A stretch of DNA of 33,843 bases from Photobacterium damselae. GTDB lineage: Bacteria > Pseudomonadota > Gammaproteobacteria > Enterobacterales > Vibrionaceae. The position numbers were made by a program, and so were the translations under genes. The DNA is taken from positions 1 to 33,843 of the forward strand of contig NZ_PYOG01000032.1 of assembly GCF_003026815.1 (NCBI RefSeq). The letters run 5' to 3'. How positions within the stretch are numbered: position 1 is the stretch's first letter; every line of letters begins with the position of its first letter. The notes beneath the pieces are model-generated. The model had not been told where the DNA came from. It saw only the letters and a list, made by a program, of their open reading frames with translations, and did no database searches. This document shows positions 8,658 to 21,455 of this stretch, one piece after another.

Positions 8658-10184
8658 TCATTTATCGTCTTGATGGGTCAAAGCGTCAACTTGCTCGGCA
8701 AATCCCCCTTCAAACATCGCTCTTTCAGTCAGTTGAGGGTTAATATCGCGCTTCACTTCAACCCCAAGTTGTTTGAAGCTTTCAGCTTGACGCAACACAT
8801 TTCCTCGGCCAGAAACCAACTTATTCATCGCACCTTGATAGCTCTGATTGGCTTTCTCTAATGACGCCCCCATTGCTTCCATATCGGTTACAAACAAGCG
8901 CAATTTGTCATAAAGACGGCTTGCTCGCTCTGCAATCTCTTTGGCATTTTGGTTCTGTCGCTCATTGCGCCATAAATTATTAATCGTACGTAGAGCCACT
9001 AATAGCGTTGTTGGACTAACCAACATAATATTTAAGTCCATGGCATCACGGATTAGCGCAGGATCGGCCTCAATTGCGGCTTGAAATGCAGGTTCAACCG
9101 GGATAAACATCAGCACATAATCTAGGCTTCGAACGCCATGAAGCTGATGGTAGTCTTTACGACTAAGCCCTCGCATATGGCCCCGAACCGATGCAACGTG
9201 CTCACTGAGCGCCAGTTCACGCTCTGCCGCCAATTCAGCATGATAAAAACGCTCATAAGCTACCAGCGACATCTTGGCATCAATGACCACATCTTTATTT
9301 TCTGGAAGACGAACGACAACATCTGGCTGATAACGCTTCCCTTCATCATTTTCTAAGCTCACCTGTGTTTGATATTCATGGCCTTCGCGCAAGCCTGATT
9401 CAGACAATACTCGAGCTAAGATCACCTCACCCCAATTACCTTGAGCTTTGTTATCGCCTTTGAGCGCTTGAGTTAGGTTTACGGCTTCTTTTGCCATTTG
9501 TTCATTAAGTTGTTTTAAGCTGTTGATCTGATGAATCAAGGTGTGACGTTCACGAGCTTCATAACTAAAACTGTCGTTAACTTGCTTTTTAAACCCTTCC
9601 AACTGCTCTTTTAATGGCATTAACAAGCCTTCAAGACTGATGCGGTTTTGCTCATCCACACTGCGACTTTTTTGCTCAAACAAGCGATTGGCTAAGCTTT
9701 CAAATTGAATGCGTAACCGCTCTTCAGCATTTTCTAGTAGCTTGATTTTTTCTTCTGCCGCTTTCTGCTCTTCAAAATGGCGAGCGTATTGCTCACGTAG
9801 ATCAGCTTCTAAATTCGCATTGGCAGCTCGCGCATTCTCTAGCTGCTCAGTCACATACTGCTTTTCGGTTTTTAACGCTTCGAAATAACGCATTTTTTCA
9901 ACGGCCGCCGCCAAACGACCATGCATTTGTCGCAATTCAGCAGTCAATCGATCCCGCTCGACATCCATCTCATCCAACTCTTCGTTACTCTGTTGGAGTT
10001 GCTGTTGCAATTGTGCTTCACGAGCTTGACTCAATTTGAGTTCATTGTCGGCTTGTTGCTCTACCAGCGCCAACTCTTGTTCATAGCGACCTCGCAGCCA
10101 CATTGCGGTAATAATGCTTGCAATCGTTGCGCCAGATAGGGCTGCCAGAGTGGCCAATCCTCCGCCACTTAGCCATTCGGTCAT
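8658..10184 (-). CDS. rmuC: DNA recombination protein RmuC
   Basis: RmuC family protein, reported to limit recombination between short inverted repeats; the mechanism is unclear but the fold is nuclease-like. The 508 residues show an N-terminal membrane helix (about 9-30, LATLAALSGATIASIITAMW), a long coiled coil (about 35-240, rich in Q, E, L), then the RmuC domain with QGNWGEVILARVL (249-260), QPDVVV (D288) and VIDAKMSL (D302, K304), which fit a PD-(D/E)XK core. SPTTLLVALRTINNLWR is a second conserved block. It is upstream of ubiE as in enterobacteria. Confidence 0.95.
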   Translation of the reverse strand: MTEWLSGGGLATLAALSGATIASIITAMWLRGRYEQELALVEQQADNELKLSQAREAQLQQQLQQSNEELDEMDVERDRLTAELRQMHGRLAAAVEKMRYFEALKTEKQYVTEQLENARAANANLEADLREQYARHFEEQKAAEEKIKLLENAEERLRIQFESLANRLFEQKSRSVDEQNRISLEGLLMPLKEQLEGFKKQVNDSFSYEARERHTLIHQINSLKQLNEQMAKEAVNLTQALKGDNKAQGNWGEVILARVLSESGLREGHEYQTQVSLENDEGKRYQPDVVVRLPENKDVVIDAKMSLVAYERFYHAELAAERELALSEHVASVRGHMRGLSRKDYHQLHGVRSLDYVLMFIPVEPAFQAAIEADPALIRDAMDLNIMLVSPTTLLVALRTINNLWRNERQNQNAKEIAERASRLYDKLRLFVTDMEAMGASLEKANQSYQGAMNKLVSGRGNVLRQAESFKQLGVEVKRDINPQLTERAMFEGGFAEQVDALTHQDDK

Positions 10185-10398
10185 GATAAGGTCTCAACTA
10201 CTTATACGTTAAAGATGAATAGGTTAAGGCTAAGTGGATACTGGATAAATGTCCAGCAATGTTACGGTTAAATCGCTCAATAATAGGACACTTTTCTGTG
10301 GTTATTATCACAGCTCATGGCATTGTTTACTGCCGATTAAGCCAAAGCTATCTACACTAGCGCCGCTTAACCGATTCAATGCAAGGATGTGAATTAGT

Positions 10399-11298
10399 AT
10401 GAACGAACGTAAGGCTCTTCTCTACGGATTGAGCGCAGTCCTGTTGTGGTCAACCGTTGCCACCGCATTTAAAATTACTCTTAACTATTTTTCGCCAGTG
10501 CAAATGTTGGTGGTAGCCAGTGCCGTATCAGCAATTGCTTTAACTGGAATAAGCTTCTATCAGGGTACCTTATCCCAACTAAAGCGCACATTATTACTAC
10601 GACCTTGGTACTACCTCGCTCTAGGTTTGATAAACCCACTCGCCTATTACTTAGTGCTATTTAAAGCGTATGAACTGCTACCTGCATCGCAAGCTCAACC
10701 GCTAAATTACAGTTGGGCCATCACCTTAACACTGATGGCGGCCCTATTTTTAGGCCAGAAAATTCGTCGCCAAGATTGGATTGCTTGCTTATTTGGTTAT
10801 CTTGGGGTGATTGTTATTGCCACGAAAGGTGATATCACCGCACTGCAATTTGATAGCCCAACCGGGGTCGCTTTGGCACTATTATCGACATTACTTTGGG
10901 CGCTGTATTGGATCATAAACACCAAAAACAGTGCCGATCCAGTACTTGGAGTGTTACTTGGATTTTTATTATCACTGCCGTTTTCTTTGGGGCTAAGTTT
11001 TGCCATCGATACTTGGCATGCCGTTCCTTGGCAAGGTTGGCTAGCGGTAAGTTATGTCGGATTATTTGAAATGGGAATTACATTTGTATTGTGGCTAAGC
11101 GCCCTAAAGCTCACGACCAATACAGCCAAAATCAGCAACCTTATTTTTATTTCTCCGTTTATCTCACTATTACTGCTGGCGACCATCATTGGTGAAACTA
11201 TTGCACCTTCAACCATTATTGGCCTTGGCTTAATTATCGTGGGATTGATGATTCAACAACTCAAAAGCTCCAAGCAAAAAAAAGCCTGTCACAACTGA
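10399..11298 (+). CDS. DMT superfamily (EamA) inner-membrane transporter
   Basis: Ten predicted transmembrane helices in 299 aa, organised as two EamA repeats (about 5-140 and 155-290), the drug/metabolite transporter layout; typical DMT segments are GLSAVLLWSTVATAFKITL, LLPASQAQPLNYSWAI and LGVIVIATKGD. The substrate cannot be read from sequence; relatives export amino acids or other small metabolites. An AAGGATG nine nt upstream supports the start at 10399. The last ten codons (SSKQKKACHN) run into the hairpin that terminates the convergent gene, and the AAAA-rich lysine codons are the poly-T tract of that terminator. It appears to be a single-gene transcription unit. Confidence 0.9.
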   Translation: MNERKALLYGLSAVLLWSTVATAFKITLNYFSPVQMLVVASAVSAIALTGISFYQGTLSQLKRTLLLRPWYYLALGLINPLAYYLVLFKAYELLPASQAQPLNYSWAITLTLMAALFLGQKIRRQDWIACLFGYLGVIVIATKGDITALQFDSPTGVALALLSTLLWALYWIINTKNSADPVLGVLLGFLLSLPFSLGLSFAIDTWHAVPWQGWLAVSYVGLFEMGITFVLWLSALKLTTNTAKISNLIFISPFISLLLLATIIGETIAPSTIIGLGLIIVGLMIQQLKSSKQKKACHN

Positions 11299-11305
11299 CA
11301 GGCTA
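11274..11305 (-). terminator. Terminator of the Bcr/CflA gene embedded in the 3' end of the DMT gene
   Basis: AGCCTGTCA (11283-11291) pairs with TGACAGGCT (11296-11304), 4-nt loop. Read on the minus strand, the stem is followed by eight T. The left arm and the T tract lie inside the convergent DMT coding region, which stops at 11298. Confidence 0.85.
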
Positions 11306-11368
11306 ACAGGCAAGTGGGTTGTCGAGACCCGGTGCTCTTAATCGAGCATCTATTAATTCAAATTGGTA

Positions 11369-12571
11369 CTAATTCAGACTTGGCGCAGCATGCCAGCGGC
11401 GACCAAGTTTGGAGACCAAAATCAGTAAACCTGGGATCAATAGCCACATTTGTAACGTCATCAAATACGGTGGGGTTAAATCAAGACGTTGAGTTAAACT
11501 CACCATGGCACCAGCACCACTCATTTGGAATAACCCCAACAATGCTGCAGCCGTACCGGCTCTATCACCAAATGGTGCCAACGCTTTACCCGCCGCTGAA
11601 CCTAAAACAAATGCAAAACCAAATGAAGAGACAAAAATCGGCACCATAAACGCCCATGGTTGCATAATGTTAGCCATCACCAGCATTGCGCCACCAGCGA
11701 GCAATAAAATGATCAAACCGATTTGTAACGTTGCTCGTGAGCCCAATTTATCCATCACTTTTGGTGCTAGCATACAAGCGGCGATATTGAGCGCGGCATT
11801 TAAACCAAACCAGAAGGTAAATTGATTCATGGTTTGGCCTTGCTTCATCATCAACCATACCGGGGCTGAAGTGACATAAGCCAAAATCACCGCCATAGCC
11901 AACATACATAAGATGGCATGGAACAAAAATACTGGCTCACGCAATACCGAAAAGTAACGACTCCAACTAATTAATGCACCCGATGTTTGAGTTTCTGCTG
12001 GACGGGTTTCTTTAAATAACACCCACAATAATGTGCCAGCGATAACCGCAAAACCGGCCATAAAACTGAAATTTGAACGCCAACCAAAATGGTGAGTCAA
12101 CCAAGTGCCCAACAGTGGTGCAAGCGCGGGAATAAAGCAGATCGCCCCATTTAAGTAGCTGATCATACGCCCACTTTTTTCAGCACCAAAGCTATCGCGT
12201 ACAGCGGCAAATGCTGCGACCGATGTGGCACATGCACCAAAACCTTGGCACAGACGAGCCAATAACAGTAAATCAAGTGTTTGCGCACCATAAGCCACTA
12301 ACGCACTTATGGCATAAATAACAACGCCACCTAAAGCGATAGGACGGCGACCAAAACGATCGGCAAGAGGGCCTGCCAGCAACTGGCCTAACCCCAAACT
12401 AACCATAAACCAAGTCACCGTATCTTGAACTTGAGTTCCAGTGACCGAAAATGTCTCTGCCATCGCAGGCAAAGCAGGTAAATAAATATCGATTGCCAGT
12501 GGGCTAAATAGCACTAGCAATACCATAAGCGCGACTAAACGAGTGTTTTTTAAAGAAGATGGTTGGCTCAT
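11369..12571 (-). CDS. Bcr/CflA-family MFS drug efflux transporter
   Basis: Twelve-helix major facilitator of the Bcr/CflA drug:H+ antiporter family (400 aa, usual length). Seen are the family N-terminus (SPLAIDIYLPALPAMAETF), MFS motif A GPLADRFGRRP (residues 67-77) between helices 2 and 3, and the antiporter region LARLCQGFGACATSVAAFAAVRDSF. Members export bicyclomycin, chloramphenicol or similar compounds; the substrate here is unknown. AGGGAA about seven nt upstream fits the ATG at 12571. It is divergent from the aminopeptidase gene and convergent with the DMT gene. Confidence 0.9.
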   Translation of the reverse strand: MSQPSSLKNTRLVALMVLLVLFSPLAIDIYLPALPAMAETFSVTGTQVQDTVTWFMVSLGLGQLLAGPLADRFGRRPIALGGVVIYAISALVAYGAQTLDLLLLARLCQGFGACATSVAAFAAVRDSFGAEKSGRMISYLNGAICFIPALAPLLGTWLTHHFGWRSNFSFMAGFAVIAGTLLWVLFKETRPAETQTSGALISWSRYFSVLREPVFLFHAILCMLAMAVILAYVTSAPVWLMMKQGQTMNQFTFWFGLNAALNIAACMLAPKVMDKLGSRATLQIGLIILLLAGGAMLVMANIMQPWAFMVPIFVSSFGFAFVLGSAAGKALAPFGDRAGTAAALLGLFQMSGAGAMVSLTQRLDLTPPYLMTLQMWLLIPGLLILVSKLGRRWHAAPSLN

Positions 12572-12821
12572 GAAGGTTCCCTAACTGTGTTTCGGCGCCA
12601 AGTCTACGGTTTTCACGATATGAATTGAAATGGTTTATATTCAATAGCGATTTTCCATTTTGGAATACCATAGATTAACCCTCGACTCTATTTGCAGCCG
12701 CACGCTAAACACGCTAACGTAATCAATAACAGAATAAGCGCTGCTAAACGCGCGGATCTCACAGTAATTACGTCGGAATATGAACAACATAACGGCATTA
12801 CAGGTAAAGGAATCTCAAATC

Positions 12822-14612
12822 ATGCAAGCAGTTATCGCACAACGTGTCGAGCAGCTGCGTCAATGGCTTATCGCTAATGATTATGACGCACTGCTGATCC
12901 CTCATGAAGATGAATACTTAGGCGAATACATTCCAGTTCATAATGAACGTTTAGAGTGGGCAACAGGTTTTACCGGTTCTGCGGGAATGGCAATTATCAC
13001 CCGAGACCAAGCCGCTATCTTTGTTGATGGTCGTTATGTGGTACAGGTACGCAAGCAAGTTCCAGGCGATGTTTATCAATACCGTCACCTTATCGAAGAA
13101 CCACCAATGCAGTGGGTGTTAGAAACCTTAGCATCAGGTAGTAAAGTCGTTCTTGATCCACGCTTACATAGCCAAGCTTGGTTTGAGCGTACTCAGCAAC
13201 AAGTAGGAGAAGAGCTCGCTCTTATTAGCATCGACGCCAACCCAATTGACAGTCTGTGGATCGATCGCCCTGCTGCAACGCTTTCTGATGCCATCTTAAT
13301 GAGTGAGCAATATGCTGGCGTAAGCTCAAGTGAGAAACGAAACCAAATAGCTGCGGTTTTAAAGAAAAATAAAGCTGATGCTGCGGTTATCAGTCAAATC
13401 GATGCCATCGCTTGGTTACTTAATATTCGAGGTAATGATGTGCCTCGTCTCCCAGTACTCCTTTCCAATCTGATCATTGATGCCAATGGCGATGTAAGCT
13501 TCTATATTGATGCTAACCGACTTCCTGCCGAATTTGCAGCTCATGTTGGTGCCGGTGTTACGGTGAAAGCTCCTGAGCAATTACAGGCCGATCTCGCAGC
13601 CTTTACCAAACAAACCGTAATGGTTGATCCAAACAGTTGTAACGCATGGACAGTACAAGAATTACAGCAAGCCCAAGCAAATATTTTGCCTGCGGCGGAT
13701 CCTTGTGCCCTACCAAAAGCGATGAAAAACCCAACTGAAGCGGCAGGTATGAAGGCGTGTCATATTCGTGATGGTGTGGCAATGGCAAAATTCCTAGCTT
13801 GGCTCGATGCTCAAGTTGCGCAAGGAATTCTACTTGATGAAGGCCAACTTGCAGATCAACTATGGGCATTTAGAGCACAAGACCCAAGTTGCAGTGATAT
13901 GAGCTTTGATACAATTTCTGCGGCGGCAAGTAATGCAGCAATGTGTCACTACAACCATCAAAATCAGCCCCAGCCGAGTGCTCTTGAGCTCAACAGTTTG
14001 TATCTTGTGGATTCAGGTGGTCAGTACCCAGATGGCACCACTGATATCACGCGTACTGTAGCCATTGGCACTCCAAGTGCAGAGCAAAAGCACGCCTTTA
14101 CACTCGTTCTTAAAGGCCATATTGCTTTAGCCAGTGCCCGCTTCCCGAAAGGTACTACAGGCTCACAGCTTGATGCCCTAGCCCGTCAGCACTTATGGGC
14201 TCATGGTTTTGATTATGATCACGGCACAGGCCACGGTGTTGGTCACTTCTTAAGTGTGCATGAAGGGCCTCAACGCATTGCTAAAGTCTACAACCCAACG
14301 GCTCTGCAACCAGGTATGGTGCTTTCCAATGAGCCAGGTTATTACCGTGCAGATGCGTTTGGTATCCGTATTGAGAACTTAGAGATCGTAGTCGAAATCC
14401 CAACCCAAGGTGATATGACAGTACTTGGCTTTGAGTCATTAACTCGTGCACCTATCGATAAACGAGTGATTGATACTGCCCTGATGACCGACAATGAAAT
14501 TGAGTGGCTAAACCAATATCACCAGAAAGTTTGGCAAGATGTGAGCCCTGCGTTAACAGGCGAAGATCTGACTTGGCTTGAGCAAGCCACAGCCCCATTA
14601 ACTCGCGGCTAA
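12822..14612 (+). CDS. X-Pro aminopeptidase, long M24B form
   Basis: Dinuclear-metal aminopeptidase of family M24B that removes an N-terminal residue preceding proline. At about 596 aa it is the long three-domain form, related to eukaryotic aminopeptidase P (XPNPEP1), not the 441-aa E. coli PepP. The N-terminal creatinase-like domains (HNERLEWATGFTGSAG; FVDGRYVVQV) precede the pita-bread catalytic domain. The metal ligands are, counted from 12822, D397 (LVDSGGQYPDG), D408 (TTDITRT), H471 (HGTGHGVGHFL), E504 (SNEPGYY) and E518 (RIENLEIV), all present. An upstream in-frame ATG at 12780 lacks a ribosome-binding site, while TAAAGGA precedes 12822, so 12822 is chosen. It is a single transcription unit with a terminator shared with thiH. 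Confidence 0.93.
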   Translation: MQAVIAQRVEQLRQWLIANDYDALLIPHEDEYLGEYIPVHNERLEWATGFTGSAGMAIITRDQAAIFVDGRYVVQVRKQVPGDVYQYRHLIEEPPMQWVLETLASGSKVVLDPRLHSQAWFERTQQQVGEELALISIDANPIDSLWIDRPAATLSDAILMSEQYAGVSSSEKRNQIAAVLKKNKADAAVISQIDAIAWLLNIRGNDVPRLPVLLSNLIIDANGDVSFYIDANRLPAEFAAHVGAGVTVKAPEQLQADLAAFTKQTVMVDPNSCNAWTVQELQQAQANILPAADPCALPKAMKNPTEAAGMKACHIRDGVAMAKFLAWLDAQVAQGILLDEGQLADQLWAFRAQDPSCSDMSFDTISAAASNAAMCHYNHQNQPQPSALELNSLYLVDSGGQYPDGTTDITRTVAIGTPSAEQKHAFTLVLKGHIALASARFPKGTTGSQLDALARQHLWAHGFDYDHGTGHGVGHFLSVHEGPQRIAKVYNPTALQPGMVLSNEPGYYRADAFGIRIENLEIVVEIPTQGDMTVLGFESLTRAPIDKRVIDTALMTDNEIEWLNQYHQKVWQDVSPALTGEDLTWLEQATAPLTRG

Positions 14613-14656
14613 CCACTCGCTTTAGGCTTCACCGCCTTAGATAAAAGCTTGCACCA

Positions 14657-14690
14657 ATAAAAGAACCGCTCATTGCAGCGGTTCTTTTTT
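14657..14690. terminator. Bidirectional terminator between the aminopeptidase gene and thiH
   Basis: AAGAACCGCT (14661-14670) pairs perfectly with AGCGGTTCTT (14677-14686), 6-nt loop, with an A-rich 5' side and a T run after the stem. It serves both convergent genes. Confidence 0.9.
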
Positions 14691-14709
14691 ATGCTAATTT
14701 AACCACAAC

Positions 14710-15822
14710 TTAGTGATATTGATGCTGCCAATCTTTCCAGACCGGAGTTAACCCTTGCTGTTGTAAACGAGCAGCTACATCTTGAACTGAGCGGGCATCG
14801 TCAATCGTAAATTGCTCTAATTCACTTAAAGCTTGCTCTGCGTATCCGCCCGGCTGAGTTTTAGATTCGGCCGACATAGTCGTAATCCCCAAAGACGCCA
14901 CGTTATCACGGAAAAAAGCCGATTCTCGGGTCGATAACGAAAGCTCAACTTCCCCATTAAAGAGGCGATAAGCACAGATAAGTTGCACCAACTGGCGATC
15001 TGTCATCACCGATTTTGGCTCAACCCCACCAGTACAAGGACGCAAGCGAGGAAAGGAAATTGAGTAACGACTTTGCCAGTAGCGCTGCTCTAAGTATTGC
15101 AAATGACGAGCAACAAAAAAGCTATCCACTCGCCAGTCTTCAAGTCCAATTAAAGCGCCCAAACCAATTTTATCTATCCCAGCTTGAGCCAACCTATCTG
15201 CGGTTTCTAAGCGATAATGAAAGTCTTGTTTTTTACCGCGCAAGTGATGTTTGGCGTATTCTCGCTGATGGTAAGTCTCTTGATACACCATCACTCCATT
15301 TAAACCCAGAGCTCGCAGTTGTACGTACTCTTCTTGTTCTAACGGCTGAACTTCTAGTGCTAAATAACTAAAGTATGGCTTGATCTGCTCAACCGCTTGG
15401 GCCAAATATGTCATTCCCACTTTGGTTTCATGTTCACCAGTAACCAGCAAAATACTATCAAACCCTTTACGTTTGAGCGCTTGGCACTCTTGTTCTATTT
15501 CAGCGGTATTAAGCACTTTGCGTTTAAGCTTATTCTCCATGGAAAAACCACAATAGGTGCATGAGTTAGCGCATAAATTAGAGAGATAAAGCGGGACATA
15601 AAGCCCCATGGTATGACCAAATCGTTGCCGAGTTCGCTCTTGAGCTTTGATGGCAAGTTGCTCCAAATAAGATTCAGCGGCTGGAGAAATTAACGCTTGA
15701 AAATCACTTAGATCACACCGCGTTTTACTCAATGCTCGTTCAACATCTTGCGCTGTTTTGCTGTATATATTGAGCCGAAGATCATCCCAATTGAGTTGCT
15801 GCCAAATCGAACTAAAACTCAT
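14710..15822 (-). CDS. thiH: 2-iminoacetate synthase (radical SAM tyrosine lyase)
   Basis: Radical SAM enzyme that cleaves tyrosine to dehydroglycine (2-iminoacetate) and p-cresol, supplying the C-N unit of the thiazole ring to ThiG. The 4Fe-4S site is C-x3-C-x2-C in SNLCANSCTYCGFSM (C84, C88, C91 from the chosen start). The blocks LLVTGEH, YQETYH, GKKQDFHYRLET, SFPRLRPCTGG and SKTQPGGYA follow E. coli ThiH throughout. The ATG at 15822, one base after the thiG stop, is chosen: GATGGGG precedes it and E. coli ThiH aligns from there; a TTG-initiated frame further upstream overlapping thiG is less likely. 370 aa. Last gene of thiCEFSGH. Confidence 0.96.
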   Translation of the reverse strand: MSFSSIWQQLNWDDLRLNIYSKTAQDVERALSKTRCDLSDFQALISPAAESYLEQLAIKAQERTRQRFGHTMGLYVPLYLSNLCANSCTYCGFSMENKLKRKVLNTAEIEQECQALKRKGFDSILLVTGEHETKVGMTYLAQAVEQIKPYFSYLALEVQPLEQEEYVQLRALGLNGVMVYQETYHQREYAKHHLRGKKQDFHYRLETADRLAQAGIDKIGLGALIGLEDWRVDSFFVARHLQYLEQRYWQSRYSISFPRLRPCTGGVEPKSVMTDRQLVQLICAYRLFNGEVELSLSTRESAFFRDNVASLGITTMSAESKTQPGGYAEQALSELEQFTIDDARSVQDVAARLQQQGLTPVWKDWQHQYH

Positions 15823-15823
15823 C

Positions 15824-16591
15824 TTAGACCCCATCAAGAAACCCAGTTAGAGGGCTAGAAGCTTGGGCCGTTTGATAAGCTTGAGCAAGCCCTGCTTGAT
15901 AACCTAATCGACCACTACTGACCGCTAAACGAAAAGCTTGAGCCATTAGCAATGGGTCTTGCGCTGTAGCAATAGCAGTATTGACCAACACTGCATCTGC
16001 GCCCATTTCCATTGCAAGAGCTGCATGAGATGGTGCACCAATACCAGCATCAACCACCACTGGGACCCGAGCTTGTTCAATAATGATGTCGAGAAAATCG
16101 CAACACACTAATCCTTTATTCGAGCCAATTGGCGCACCTAACGGCATAACAGCTGCGCAACCCACCTCTTCCAAACGTTTAGCCAACACCGGATCGGCAT
16201 GACAATACGGCAGTACCACAAACCCCTCTTTCACCAACGCTTTGGCCGCTTTTAAGGTTTCGATTGGATCGGGCAATAAATATTTGGGGTCGGGGTGAAT
16301 CTCTAATTTTAACCAGTTAGTACCGAGAACCTCGCGAGCTAAACGAGCAGCAAAGATCGCTTCTTCTGCCGTTTTTGCTCCTGATGTATTGGGTAATAAT
16401 GCAACTCCTAACTGCTTAAGTGGTGAGAGAATATCGTCGTATTTTTTCCCCAACTCTACCCGCTTGAGTGCCATCGTAACTAACTGAGAGCCACTTTCAG
16501 CAATCGCCGCAGCCATAATATCGCCATTGGCAAACTTACCTGTGCCAGTGAAAAGACGAGAGGAAAAGCATTTATTAGCAATCGTTAACAT
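15824..16591 (-). CDS. thiG: Thiazole synthase
   Basis: TIM-barrel enzyme condensing 1-deoxyxylulose 5-phosphate, 2-iminoacetate and ThiS thiocarboxylate into the thiamine thiazole phosphate. 255 aa, E. coli length. The imine-forming lysine is K95 in [48 protein letters not shown] and [14 protein letters not shown] are all conserved. GGAGG lies seven nt before the start and partly inside the end of thiS, from which it is separated by one nt. Confidence 0.97.
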   Translation of the reverse strand: MLTIANKCFSSRLFTGTGKFANGDIMAAAIAESGSQLVTMALKRVELGKKYDDILSPLKQLGVALLPNTSGAKTAEEAIFAARLAREVLGTNWLKLEIHPDPKYLLPDPIETLKAAKALVKEGFVVLPYCHADPVLAKRLEEVGCAAVMPLGAPIGSNKGLVCCDFLDIIIEQARVPVVVDAGIGAPSHAALAMEMGADAVLVNTAIATAQDPLLMAQAFRLAVSSGRLGYQAGLAQAYQTAQASSPLTGFLDGV

Positions 16592-16592
16592 C

Positions 16593-16793
16593 TTAACCTC
16601 CTGCTATCGCTTGAAAGACATCAATATGATCGCCATCATTGAGGGGCTGTTGCGACCATACCGAACGAGGAATAATCTGCTGATTTAATGCCACTGCAAT
16701 CGTATGTGGAACTAATTGATAGTAAGTAATGAGTTGCTCAAGAGAGACAGCATCAACCATCTCAATCACTTCGCCATTAAACCACAGCTTCAT
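16593..16793 (-). CDS. thiS: Sulfur carrier protein ThiS
   Basis: Small ubiquitin-like (beta-grasp) carrier whose C-terminal glycine is adenylated by ThiF and converted to a thiocarboxylate that donates sulfur to the thiazole. It ends in the required Gly-Gly (VFQAIAGG) and has the ThiS core [11 protein letters not shown] and DGDHIDVF. Two in-frame ATGs occur, at 16799 and 16793. GGAG is one nt from the first but eight from the second, so 16793 (66 aa, starting MKLWFNGEV) is chosen. It overlaps the end of thiF. Confidence 0.95.
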   Translation of the reverse strand: MKLWFNGEVIEMVDAVSLEQLITYYQLVPHTIAVALNQQIIPRSVWSQQPLNDGDHIDVFQAIAGG

Positions 16794-17542
16794 TTTCATT
16801 CTCCTGCTGACACACTAGGCAACTCACATCGCTACCACACTGTACGCTTTGCCACTGATTGTTCAGTCCATTGAACTGATGTAACTCGCCCCATGTTATA
16901 GACTGGGGCACTGTGAAGTACTTAATAGCTTCTAATGCTTGAAAAGCACCTATAACGCCAACCAATGGGCCAACAACTCCCATAGTCTGACAATTTTGTT
17001 TCGTTTGAGTCTTAGCCATTTGAGGATACAAACAGTGGTAACAAGGCGAGCTAGATTGATGAAAACCAAAGCTAATTACTTGACCTTGCCAGCCAATTGC
17101 AGCTCCGGAAATTAATGGGATTTGACACTCCATACAGGCTTTATTGACGGCATATCGGGTGGTAAAGTTATCACTGCAATCAAGTACGAGATCGACACGA
17201 CTAATTGCATCGACTAAGCCGTTATCGTGTAAATGAGAAGTGAGTGGGACAATACTAACCGTTGGGTTAAGTTGGCTCAGTTGAGTGCTGGCTTGTACGG
17301 CCTTATTTCGGCCGAGATCGCTTTCACGATACAGGATTTGTCTTGCTAAATTAGACAATTCGACCTTATCACCATCGGCAAGCCAAAGCGCGCCAATACC
17401 TGCGCCAGCCAGATAAAGAGCAGCAATGGATCCTAAGCCACCAGCACCGATGAACAGTACTTTTGCCTGCGCCAACTGAGACTGCCCTTGTTCTGAGATC
17501 TCAGGCACCATCAGTTGGCGGCTATAACGCAGAAATTGGTGG

Positions 17543-17562
<20 letters not shown>
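16777..17562 (-). CDS. thiF: Sulfur carrier protein ThiS adenylyltransferase
   Basis: E1-like enzyme that adenylates the ThiS C-terminus with ATP. The Rossmann ATP loop is GAGGLGS (residues 39-45). DCSDNFTTRYAVN is the conserved E1 block. A zinc site is formed by C174/C177 (SPCYHC) and C248/C251 (SCLVC). The cysteine proposed to carry the acyl-disulfide in E. coli corresponds best to C191 (KQNCQTMGVVGP). 261 aa. GGAGG precedes the ATG at 17562, inside the end of thiE; the 20-nt overlap indicates translational coupling. Confidence 0.95.
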
Positions 17563-20834
<3,272 letters not shown>

Positions 20835-20916
20835 CTTGTTCCCTTCGCAGGTATTAGCCTGATCAGGTTCAACGGATCCCGTTTACACGGTCTCAGCCAC
20901 ATGGCACTCCGACAAG
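20835..20916 (-). promoter_or_regulatory. TPP riboswitch (THI element) controlling thiCEFSGH
   Basis: Read on the minus strand the segment contains the conserved THI-box elements in order: GGCTGAGACCG, GAACCTGATCAGGCTAATA and CCTGCGAAGGGA. The closing helix P1 is CTTGT (complement of 20912-20916) with ACAAG (complement of 20835-20839). Position directly upstream of thiC is the classical arrangement. TPP binding should reduce expression of the operon. Confidence 0.95.
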
Positions 20917-20980
20917 TTGAGCATCAGTATAAAAAAGCCCAACTCATGGTGCAAGGTTTGTGTTACGTTTATTTAACAAA

Positions 20981-21005
20981 ATAAAAACGCCACCTAAAGG
21001 TAGCG
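20981..21005 (-). terminator. Terminator of the UspA-like gene
   Basis: On the minus strand CGCTACC pairs with GGTGGCG (one G-U pair, TTTA loop; complement of 20999-21005 and 20988-20994), followed by TTTTTATTTT. It separates this gene from the thi leader. Confidence 0.8.
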
Positions 21006-21032
21006 CTAAACAACAAAAAGACTACGTGTTCA

Positions 21033-21455
21033 TTAACGACACGTCAGTACATCACACTCAAGATGCTTAGAAAGCTCGTCAGCCACATCACCAAAAAGAT
21101 GAAGAAACGTTTTGTGATAGCCTACAATAACCAGTTTTGCATCCACTTTCTTTGCCAGTTCAACCAAATGTTTCGCCACATCACCATCGGCAAGATACAT
21201 TTCCCCTACCGGATATGGAGATTGCTTAGCAAGATCAGCTAGCTGCTGCATTCGTTTAATTTCTAATGCGTTATGAACTTCATCAAGCTCTAGCTCCACA
21301 TCCATATAGCTCACATTGCCAATACCCGGCTCAACATAGGCTAAATGAAGCTCGGCATTATTTTGCTCTGCGATTACCGCCGCCTTAATCATCAGCTTAT
21401 GAGCTTCTTTATCATCAGGATTTACCGCAAGCAAAATGGTTGGATATAGCGACAT
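21033..21455 (-). CDS. Universal stress protein, UspA-like
   Basis: Single-domain Usp protein (140 aa) with the usual start MSLYPTILLAVNPDDKEAHKLMIKAAVIA and C-terminal strand DAKLVIVGYHKTFLHLFGD, then LSKHLECDVLTCR. The ATP-binding pattern G-x2-G-x9-G-(S/T) is absent: the site reads GYHKTFLHLFGDVADELS, close to the non-ATP-binding UspA subclass of E. coli (GHHQDFWSKLMSSARQL). It probably acts in the cytoplasm in general stress survival; the precise role is unknown. The ATG at 21455 is chosen because GGAGG lies five nt upstream; a TTG-initiated extension is unlikely. Divergent from fluC/crcB. Confidence 0.88.
   Translation of the reverse strand: MSLYPTILLAVNPDDKEAHKLMIKAAVIAEQNNAELHLAYVEPGIGNVSYMDVELELDEVHNALEIKRMQQLADLAKQSPYPVGEMYLADGDVAKHLVELAKKVDAKLVIVGYHKTFLHLFGDVADELSKHLECDVLTCR

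Noticed and set aside
12780..12821. Upstream ATG extending the aminopeptidase by 14 residues
   Set aside because: No ribosome-binding site; the extension does not resemble the family, while TAAAGGA precedes 12822.
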